A DNA stretch of 64,000 nt from Psococerastis gibbosa (Eukaryota; Arthropoda; Insecta; Psocodea; Psocidae), in NCBI GenBank assembly GCA_963971405.1, contig OZ020487.1:15225344-15289343 (forward strand). Direction: 5' to 3'. Shown piece after piece: positions 56,151 through 64,000 of this stretch; the first letter of the stretch is position 1; each line of letters begins with the position of its first letter. The notes under the pieces were generated by a model. That model did not search any database and was not told where the DNA came from. It was given only the letters and a program-made list of their open reading frames with translations. A program made the position numbers and the translations under genes.

Positions 56151-57342
56151 TGCTTTCTAATTTATACGTAGTATGAGGAAAGCTTTGTGATGGTCCAAAT
56201 GTTCGATTCCGAGATTTCAACGGATTTACACGTTTGGCCAGGTTTGCCGGGAACACAAAAAAATTGGGTTTTACGAAATGTCTGTCTGTCTGTCGCTCTG
56301 TCTGTTCATCGATTTGCGGGCAAACTACTCGGTCGATTTTGATGAAATTTAGCATGTAGGTTCTCAAAAATCATACCTCGGATTTTTTTTTTTTTTTTGG
56401 GCTAACTCAATTTGGGGGGTTTTATTTTCAAAAAACGTCTAAAAAAATTATTTCTCAATAACGGCTACAACGATTTCTTTTAAATTCACATATTGCCCAT
56501 GCACGAGAAAAGTGATACATTTCAAAAAATTGCAAAATTGAGTTATTTATACAAAAATTTCGAGGAAAATATAGCGAATTTTAAGAATGTAGTGTCACAT
56601 ATCTAGTTCAATTTGTTTTCATAAGATTGCGTTTTGTCACTGATCCGTTGTCAAGTTTGACTACTTCGGGTTTGGCAATACTGACATAATTCGGAATGTG
56701 CTCCAGGCGTTGACGTGGTAATTACACTTCTCTTTCAAGTAAGCTGTCTCAAAAGTATTAAGTGCCTCTATAGTACTACAAGTAAAAACTAAAACATGGT
56801 TAGAACTAATATTTGATTATCTCAAAAGTCAATATTTAGAAATGTGTCACTTTTCTCGTGCATGAGCGAATATTGTAGTCCTTATTAATGTTAACAAAAT
56901 GCGGGCGGTCGCTTGCCCCTTGATGATTTGCTTCTGGGGGTAAAAAAATAAAAATAACTCAATTTTCATGAAAAACGACTAAAAAATAATTTTTCTGCGA
57001 AACCTCTCTATCGATGATTTCTACCTTCGGGTATGTTTTAGGTGTTGAATAGAGGAATAAAACCAAACAGGTTGCTTTCCCAAAAAAGTATTTGGTTTTG
57101 TGCCAAAAATTATTGTTTGAAGAAATTATATAAAATGCCGTGGCATTATTACTGTATGGTAATGTATTGGTCTGCCCGTCCTATAATATGAAATACCATC
57201 GATTAATTCAGTGCTTCAGGATAGGGGCCGTATCCGGACCCCCCCCCCCCCCCTCCTCGAGGGATCCGAAATTTAACCATAGGGAAATTGTTTACCATGG
57301 AATAACTCATCTCTTAACTACTAATTGATAAATTGGAAAGCA
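56151..57342 (+). repeat. TGCTTTCC dispersed repeat, third copy, interrupted
   Basis: Bounded by TGCTTTCTAATTTATACG and TGATAAATTGGAAAGCA. It follows the 39.95-kb copy in order (TCTG run near 56279, GGGCAAACTACTCGG, GCTAACTCAATTTGG, CTATCGATGATTTCTACC, C14 run near 57240) but has a block of about 375 bp inserted after TAAATTCACATATTG. Without it the length is about 817 bp, close to the 806 and 811 bp of the other copies. Confidence 0.8.
56498..56864. mobile_element. 367-bp MITE nested in the TGCTTTCC repeat
   Basis: The terminal inverted repeats are at least 26 bp with one mismatch, beginning CATGCACGAGAAAAGTGATA. The interior has no coding sequence. Comparison with the uninterrupted copies at 3340 and 40300 locates the insertion point; ATATTG occurs on both sides (about 56490-56495 and 56870-56875), a candidate duplication separated from the inverted repeats by a few bases. 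Superfamily not assigned. Confidence 0.8.
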
Positions 57343-58313
57343 TGTCCGAGTAATATACTATTGCTATAGCCTTCATCTCTGTTTGTAGTTGAATTGAAAG
57401 AAAGTATTTATATTAATGAAGCCTAGGTAAAATTATACAATGGTATTGAATTAGGCCTGGATAAATTGTAACAAATAATAATTCCTTCCTTTCGATTCTC
57501 TTTTATACCATATAATTTTTATCCATTCCTCGTAAAGTGAAAAATTCAGTTATCTACAGAAATATGAAACTCACTCTTAACAACGACTGAACACGGAATA
57601 AAATGAATGGAAAATATGAAATACTTGAATTGCAAAATAATTTATGAAACCAGAAACTCGAAAAATATTGTTTTGCATTCACAATTCTCTTCTTTTGTCG
57701 CTGGCTTCTAAACTTTCTGTACCTGGCTGATTTAATCTAACATCATTTCAGCGAGTTTCGCTGAAATTCAATCCTTTTCATCCTTTTCGCTGAAAGCTGC
57801 GGCGAATTATTTGAAACTCCTCTCTGGAATAAACTCTGCTCCGGGTTTTTTTATTTCTTCATTTTAAAATTCTCTGTGGTTTTTGTCGTTACTTACCTTG
57901 CATTGTCTTGCTGTTTCTGAATGCTATTTGTTTATTTTTTTGTTTTCATTTTTCTCTGTGTACCTTTTACTCGAAAGAGAGCCGTTCGGAATACAATAAT
58001 AATCTAACTTACAAGTCTCAGAGTTCTGTTGGATTTATTCGTCTGTGAAACCTTTGTTATCGTCCAAGCACAATACTGATTCAGGCCTAGTGAATGAATT
58101 AAAGAACGTCCTATTGCTCCCATTCACAGGTGGCAGGTACTCATAGCAGTCCGTTTCGGGTTATTCAAAAGTTAGAATATTGAAGCAAATAAGTAAATAA
58201 CACGCAGTACTACATACTTTAACTAGGTAGGTACAAAATTCATTGGTAACAGTCTAACAAACTCAAAAGATAATCATCCATCTTGAATGGAAGTACCGAA
58301 GATTGCAGATTCG
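57343..58313. other. Unassigned DNA
   Basis: The first 20 bp continue the dispersed repeat. No gene supported in the remainder. Confidence 0.3.
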
Positions 58314-58324
58314 TGTACTGTCAC

Positions 58325-60540
58325 TTTCTTCTTCCGGCTCTACAGCCCTTGGTGGGCTTTGGCCTGCTCGACAACACTCCTCCATTCTTCTCGGTTTTGC
58401 ACAACGCTCCACCATCTGGAGACTCCCAACTCGCGAAGGTCATTCTCTAACTCGTCCTTCCAGCGGTTTCTTGGCCGTCCTGGCAGTCGTCTTCCCGTCA
58501 TGCTTGCTCTGTACATTTTTCGTGGCATGCGTTCTTCAGACATCCTTACAACGTGTCCCAGCCACCTTAATCGTTGTGCTTTAATGAACCTTACTATGTC
58601 TTCTCCGTTGAGAGCGGCTTCGATTTCAGCGTTGTTTCTTATACGCCATTCTCCGTACTCGTAAAGGGGTCCATATATCCTCCTTATTATCTTTCTTTCG
58701 AGTACACGTAGTTTGTTGGCATCGTTTACAGTGAGATTCCAGGTTTCCGATCCGTATGTTGCAACTGGTCTTATAAGGGTTTTGTATATTCGTAGTTTTG
58801 TGGCTCTAGAGATAAGTCTTGACTTGAGCAATTTTAGGTTGGCAAAATATGCTCTATTGGCTGCTGTTATTCTTCTGTCTATCTCTGCGCTAGTTTTGTT
58901 GTGATTGTTTACTTCTGCACCAAGGTAGATGAAGCTCTTTACATTCTCGAAAGCCATTCCTTGTACAGTCAGGTTGTCACTTCTCCGTCTCCTTTCCAAC
59001 GCTGACATTACTAGATACTTAGTTTTTGAGACATTTATTTCTAGTCCAGCTCTACTCGCCTCTACACATAGTCTAGCAAGTATCTCTCCTAGTTGCTTCC
59101 TATTTTTAGTGATTATGACTATGTCATCCGCATATGCGCAGATCATTTGTGACTTGTATACAATTGTCCCACTCTCTACTATATTCTGTAACGCTGCTTG
59201 CAGTGCCAGGTTGAAAAGTGTAGCTGAGAGGGCGTCTCCTTGTCGTACCCCTCTGCCGAGTGGGAATTCTTCTCCACATCGTCCGTCTATTATTACACTG
59301 GCTCTGGCGTTTTCCATAGTCATTTTTACTAGATTAACTAGTTTTTTTGGTATTCCTTGTCGGATCATTGTGTTATATAGGCTGTCTTTCCAAATAGAAT
59401 CGAAAGCCTGTCTAAAATCCACAAAGAGCATGTGTAGGTCCGTATTATGATCGTAGCATTTTTCCATAGTTTGCCGTACAACGAAGATTTGGTCAACAGT
59501 TCCCCTGGCTGGTCTAAAACCACATTGGTACTCGCCTATTATTTCTTCTGCATACGGTGAGATTTTTCTTAATAGAAGATTCGAGAAAGTCTTGTAGGCA
59601 GTATTAAGGAGTGTAATTCCTCTGTAGTTATTGCAGTCCAACTTGTCGCCTTTCTTGTAAATCGGTACTATAGTTCCTGTTTGCCATGCTTCCGGCATAC
59701 ATTTGTTTGCCCAGATCTTTGTAATAATGTCATGTAGTTTTAGTATTTCACTGGTGATGCCATCTTTGCCTGGTGCTTTATAGTTCTTCATCCTTTTTAT
59801 GGCGTTTTCTACCTCTATTAGTGTTGGTGGGGGTATAAGCATTTCCGCAGTTTGTGGTAGTGGTTCTTCTTCTGGTGTAGTGTCGCTCTCTTTGTTGAGT
59901 AGTTCTTTGAAGTACTCGGTCCATCGTTCCATAATACTCTCCTCTTCGCCAAGTAGTTTCCCATTCTTATCTTTGCAACCGCTTAGTCTCGCCTTGTATT
60001 CTTTCCTGAACCAGTCTGTGTCTTTATAACATTTCCTGGTCTGATTTTGCTGCCTTTTGTTTTCTATTTCTTCTAGTTTTTTGTTAATCATTTCTTTCTT
60101 CTTTCTGCGGCATACTCGGTTTGCTTCTCTTCTGAGTTCATCATATTCTTCCTGGGCCGACCTGGTGTTTCTTTGTAATTTCCTCTTTCTGGCTTCATTC
60201 TTCCGTTGTATTATTTGTACACATTCATCATCAAACCACTCATTTCTTACGCGCTCTTTCTCTCCAATAATGTCTCTAGTCACTGTTGTCAATGCTTCTC
60301 TAAGTTGTTCCCATTTATGGTTTATATCATTTACATTCTCGTCTTCTGCTCTTTCTTCTCTTTGTTCTTGCAGCTTATTTCGTATCTCACGTTGAAAATT
60401 ATCTTTTACATCTTATACTTTAAATAACTCTTGGTTCCACACCGTACGTTCTTTTGGCTTTCTTTTTTGGGCGTTGGACAGTTTCTCTCTCATCACTGCT
60501 TTAACTAGGAAATGGTCGGAATCACAATTAGTACTGTTAT
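58325..60540 (-). mobile_element. 5'-truncated LINE insertion with 11-bp target duplication
   Basis: Identical TGTACTGTCAC flanks (58314-58324 and 60541-60551) bound a 2.2-kb minus-strand insertion. Its 3' end is an AAGAAGAAA-type tail right after the stop codon of the polyprotein. The 5' end falls inside the endonuclease, so ORF1, most of the endonuclease and the promoter are missing: a typical product of incomplete target-primed reverse transcription. A family relative lies at 14.87 kb. The clade is uncertain; RTE- or Jockey-like endonuclease LINEs fit best from memory of the C-terminal GHVxRM/GRPRxRW layout. Confidence 0.92.
58340..60540 (-). pseudogene. Endonuclease end plus reverse transcriptase of a LINE
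   Basis: From the truncation, codons read NNSTNCDSDHFLVKAVM, including the SDH motif that closes an APE-type endonuclease. One in-frame TAA lies at 60413-60415. The frame is then open for over 650 codons to 58340. Numbering from 60292: linker helix-rich 1-150; reverse transcriptase from about 172 (APGKDGIT), PIYKKGDK 210-217, YRGITLLNTAYK 223-234, GFRPARGTVDQIF 258-270, VDFRQAFDSI 291-300 with the first aspartate, RQGDALSATLFNLA 350-363, YADD 387-390; then YGSETW 513-518, RWLGHVVRM 576-584, GRPRNRWKDEL 605-615. SEILKL to IITKIW looks about ten residues shorter than usual. Catalytic residues are intact, but no complete protein can be made. Confidence 0.92.
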
Positions 60541-60551
60541 TGTACTGTCAC

Positions 60552-62839
60552 GGTCGCCAAATATTAAAAAAGATAAAATTGTTCAACATTCGAAAACGGT
60601 CTTTATTCATATAAACGTCAAACCAAAAACAATAATTCCCTTTTTTATAATTCAAATTCTTTTTCCTTTTAACAACATTCCTCATTCATTTTTTGTACAA
60701 ATGTTTTTTTTGAAGTCATAGGCTACTAATAAAACAAAAACATATTATCTAATTTTTAACACAGTTGTGTAGGTCTACAGTATATCGTTCAACAGGAAGA
60801 GGTACAATAAAATCATAATATAGTCATAACGTCTGCCATGATATGTTCCAATGCCCAAATATGGAACCATTAGCTCCGATTTGGACATTTTAGTAGTATC
60901 GAACAAAGAATTTATAAATGCCTTTTTTTTATTTAAAATGTCTACCAAATTTGAACGAAATCGGACTTGTAGCTTGGACTTGCACGCACATACATGCATA
61001 CACCACCCTCAAAACCACTTTTTTGGACTTCAACTTCAAGGATCATGAAATCTCGAAATCGGAAATTTAGTCGAACACAATATTTTTGCTGTATTTCGTA
61101 TATGAGTGCAATTAAAAAAGCGTGGATAGTTTTTTCTCTACGACTGACGTGTTGCAAAAACTTTTTCGCTAGTCGTCCTTTGCATTACTTAATATTTAGC
61201 AACTCAGCGTCAAGCCAGTAGCTATTTGACAACCATGCCCAAAGCATCACGGCTAAATGAACCAAATTTCCGCTCTGTAAACCATTAAAGGGGGACAAGG
61301 CCGTCTTCCAGAATTCCTCTCAATCAATAGCTCTGATGAAGGCAATTGAACTCAAGAAATGGAATGATGACACTTGATGAATGGCTCATATTATTCTGAT
61401 GCGTGTATTTGTCTTGTCGTAAACATGGCATCGATGACGGGACTTCATTAAACCCAGCATTCATCATGTTATCTGAAAGCAATCGAGAGGTTTACATAAT
61501 GATAATAAATTGAGAATGCAATGGGTAAATTTTATGACTCATCTTTAATTTACGCGTAGATTAGTGGTACGTGCTGTTGGATTTTAACTTGTGATTATTT
61601 TCACGAGTGTCCTGTTGTTCTATTTGTTCTCTATATACTATAAACTAATTTCACGCAATCGGGGCGCTTTCCAAATCCAAGGGTATCGCGTTTATATGGT
61701 ACAAATGTCGTTAACCTATATTACCCCAAAAAAGAAATGATGAAAGAAAAAAATCACGAATACGGGTACTTAAGAAAGAAGAGCAAGTTTTGCCCAAGTT
61801 TCCAACTGTATAAAGACACGTCTAGTTACAAATTTTCAAAAGATCTGCTAGTGAGACCAGGAGAGTTCTTCAATCTTCTCCGGTTTCACTTTGAAATATA
61901 TTCTCTTTTGTTTCCCTTTGTAAGAGGTATCGCTCTACTCCCCCCCCCCCCCCATTCTTTCTCCCATTTCCACCCCTTTCATTTCTGTCTTCACCCCCGT
62001 GGCACCAGGATTCATCTCCAACGAACCTGTAGCGGTGTCTTTGCAACTTTTCATTCTCATAGCATGAATTTTTAAATTATTTGAAAAGTTTTTTGCCTCC
62101 ACGCGCGTTTGGGACGGGATAAAGGGGGGGAAAGCACCTGAGCCCGGAAATTCGTGGAATTTTTCAGTTCTCCTGTCGGTGGAGGAAGGATAAGCATACA
62201 AGGCTTACGGTATAGTTATCGGAATTTTTACTGAAAAACTTATTTCCAAGAGCCACTGCGTAGGAAAAAAATGTTTTTGAAACTTATCGCTTAAAGGGTT
62301 TTTTACCTCTTTGACTGAGGGGTCCGTGTAGGGGAGAGTGTAGTGAAATTATTTTCTATTTGATAAATTACTATATGCTGTGTTTAGTTGAATTAATTCA
62401 GTTTTAAATAGTAATTATTATTGTATTGTATTGTGTTTTGACAGGCTACAAAATTAATGTTATATAATTCGAAAAAATGAAATTACTCGTGGGTGGCTTC
62501 GTGGGATTTCATTTTAATAAACAAACAAAAACTTGGTATTTTATCAAAACTTGTTATAAGAACTATAGCTAGAATTAGTAAAACCCTTATAATAGTTTTA
62601 AAAAAAAAAAATAACTGTGTCTACGAAACCCACTGGTTAATTTTAGGTTTGTTCATAAAAAGTCGAGGAACTTTTAAATTCGAAATAGAAAGCTGTTTTA
62701 AGATTAGTGTGAATTTCCCTACAAAAAATTGATTATTTGATTTTAAAAATATGGCTTGCAAATGAGTTGAGTGACATCAGACTCTGATCCCTGTTTTATA
62801 CAATTGCAATTATTCCTTTGATTTCGTTAGCAATGACCG
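60552..62839. other. Unassigned A+T-rich DNA
   Basis: The stretch 60940-61060 (CTACCAAATTTGAACGAAAT, CGGACTTGTAGC) has the flavour of the dispersed repeats at 21.0 and 40.1 kb but no firm match. A C15 tract lies near 61940. No gene supported. Confidence 0.3.
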
Positions 62840-62970
62840 CAGTCGAATGAAGAACCAGACTCCGGGCTGATGGGCCGTGGTCGAAATGCATGTGAACTTC
62901 CAAACGCTTCAGTGGCGCTGCGTAGGCTTCGAAGGTTGTACCTCGGTGGCCCCGTAGCGAGTCACTCGCT
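62840..62970 (+). repeat. Penelope-like terminal fragment
   Basis: CGCAGTCGAATGAAGAACCA, ACTCCGGGCTGATGGGCCGT, GGTCGAAATGCATGTGAACT and TCCAAACGCTTCAGTGGCGC run parallel to the 22.3-kb arm, with the segment between AAACG and CAGTGG deleted. Single-armed. Confidence 0.7.
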
Positions 62971-63119
62971 GATAAGAGTACCTATTATTCATGTGTAAAA
63001 CGTATTGATTAGCAACTCTTCAACAGGAAAGCCCACTTCGCACATGCGTGCTTCCTGTTTTACTGCATATCTAAGTAAAATAAATTTTCACAAGAAATAT
63101 TGATAGTGGAGCCATAAAT

Positions 63120-63365
63120 CAGATGTCCTGACGTGAAAGAAATGTTCTTCTAATTTTTTATGTTTTCTACTCGTATCCCAAATTGGTGAAGTCGTGCCTG
63201 TTACATTGTGCCAATGGTGAGCTTGTGTAGGCTTGTCCATGATCGCTTGTGGCCGGTGTAGGTTGACATCGAGGACGTATACCAAAAACCAGATACTTAT
63301 ACGGGAACAGTATTAATAATGTCCTTGGGCATTGGAAAAGGGCCAATGAACCTTCAGGACATTAT
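63120..63365 (-). repeat. CATTGGCAAACT dispersed repeat, copy 4
   Basis: The minus strand carries GTTCATTGGCCCTTTTCCAA, AAGGACATTATTAATACTGT, CTCGATGTCAACCTACACCG, GCCACAAGCGATCATGGACA, GCTCACCATTGGCACAATGT and AACAGGCACGACTTCACC. The central CATTGGCAAACT is altered here to text containing TCTGGTTTTTGG. Confidence 0.65.
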
Positions 63366-63504
63366 TTCTATTTACAATGTGTGACCGTCACACAGTGGCC
63401 ACAGTTGTGAAAATCATAATATATTCATCAAACAAATTAAGAATACAAATTTCGAAGGAGTCTTGAGGCCAATTTATTATATTTATTTATATTTTTTAAA
63501 CAAA
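63366..63504. other. Unassigned DNA
   Basis: A+T-rich spacer. Confidence 0.3.
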
Positions 63505-63690
63505 GGCTAATCCCGTGCACACAATTTAATGAATGAATCCTATTATCCTCTTCAATCGCTTCACTAACTAACCTAATAGGTACTTGTGTTGAGTTACGAC
63601 ACGTCTCCGACCGCAAGGTGCGTAGATACTCGCACAAGTACAAGCACGCTGCAACCTTGACACCGAAGTCGCTTGGTTTAGTGATGGCCG
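63505..63690 (-). mobile_element. SINE-like repeat, GACTGAAGAGGTCAATCGG family, copy 4
   Basis: The minus strand reads GCGACTTCGGTGTCAAGGTT, GCGTGCTTGTACTTGTGCG, GCGGTCGGAGACGTGTCG, AACTCAACACAAGTACC, then TGAAGCGATTGAAGAGGATA and GGATTCATTCATTAAATTG, ending in an A/T-rich TTTAAAAAATATAAATA run. The whole length is present, with A-box-like and B-box-like words at tRNA spacing. Confidence 0.7.
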
Positions 63691-64000
63691 CATACTTGGC
63701 ATCAAAGTGTTGTGGATCATGTCTTCTACTTTATGGCATTTAATTTATGACTCTACGATCCCTCTTTCCCGCGAAATAAGATTATTTTTAAAAATTGACT
63801 ATTTGGGTGTAGTAGTAGTAGTGTTCGGCGGGTTAATAACGACTTAGGCCTCATATTTGGCGACCCCGACTTGACTGTCCTATGCCAAGCCCATAGGACA
63901 GTGGGCCTCCTGATTATAGTGGATTCCGAACCACTTGGGAAACACAGTGAAGTCACACGATTAATTCGGAGGTGACCAGGACAAGTCCTACCATGTTTCC
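63691..64000. other. Unassigned DNA to the right edge
   Basis: A short GTA run at 63809-63820. Nothing else assignable. Confidence 0.3.

Noticed and set aside
58287..60427. Plus-strand frames of up to 173 codons opposite the LINE
   Set aside because: They are antisense shadows of the reverse transcriptase frame, rich in S and L as expected from its complement.
1..64000. A new multi-gene system, defence island or biosynthetic cluster
   Set aside because: No host genes, operons or co-oriented intact frames exist here; all assignable coding sequence belongs to degenerate retrotransposons.

Overview
This window looks like intergenic or intronic DNA from a large, repeat-rich, A+T-rich animal genome. 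The best guess is an arthropod, more exactly an insect of the hemimetabolous kind. That guess rests only on the style of the reverse transcriptases, the tRNA-headed SINEs and the many small terminal-inverted-repeat (TIR) elements; no host gene anchors it. There is no operon, ribosome-binding site, CRISPR array, rRNA or intact tRNA gene. I found no exon of a host gene that I could defend. Most open frames above 60 codons lack recognisable motifs, and several lie antisense to retrotransposon fragments.

What can be read is a layered graveyard of mobile elements. Non-LTR retrotransposon (LINE) pieces come from at least four lineages. (1) A 2.2-kb 5'-truncated copy at 58325-60540 (minus) keeps a nearly intact reverse transcriptase with YADD, has 11-bp target duplications and a GAA-type tail, and has a short C-terminal relative at 14.9 kb. 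(2) A second C-terminal family lies at 11.84-12.19 kb and, with an AAG tail and a 10-bp duplication, at 34.05-34.64 kb. (3) A family ending in a zinc-knuckle-like segment and an R.GVG-like C-terminus lies at 16.4, 21.6, 25.0 and 51.2 kb. (4) A family whose 3' end reads TAAGTCAAGTAAGTCA lies at 27.3, 41.3 and 43.7 kb. All are 3'-end pieces with 5' truncation.

DNA transposons are mostly non-autonomous MITEs. Five copies of one long-TIR family (7.76, 8.80, 35.27, 44.81 and 48.35 kb) mostly have 3-bp TTA/TAA/TAT duplications, as in PIF/Harbinger. One 251-bp insertion at 31715-31965 has a perfect 8-bp duplication, and its empty site can be read in the neighbouring tandem unit. Another MITE at 56.50-56.86 kb sits inside an older 0.8-kb dispersed repeat (copies at 2.8, 39.9 and 56.2 kb). 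Penelope-like sequence appears at 22.3 kb (a 306-bp near-perfect palindrome), 31.3, 40.9 and 62.8 kb. Several tRNA-derived SINE families occur, one with a 43-bp triplication.

Layout: 0-4.4 kb unassigned DNA plus the TGCTTTCC repeat; 6.8-9.6 kb duplications, MITEs and a SINE; 11.8-16.8 kb LINE and SINE pieces; 17.5-22.6 kb MITEs, a 159-bp tandem duplication and the Penelope palindrome; 24.1-28.7 kb LINE debris, a 205-bp tandem array and a MITE; 30-35.5 kb nested insertions; 38.4-48.7 kb SINEs, the TGCTTTCC repeat, LINE tails and two twin MITEs; 51-57.3 kb a LINE tail, a MITE and nested repeats; 58.3-60.5 kb the main LINE; 62.8-63.7 kb old repeats. About twenty poly-G/poly-C tracts of nine or more bases are scattered through the window. 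Nothing here acts together as a functional gene system, and I see no convincing new biological system. The interest lies in insertion histories that can be read directly.
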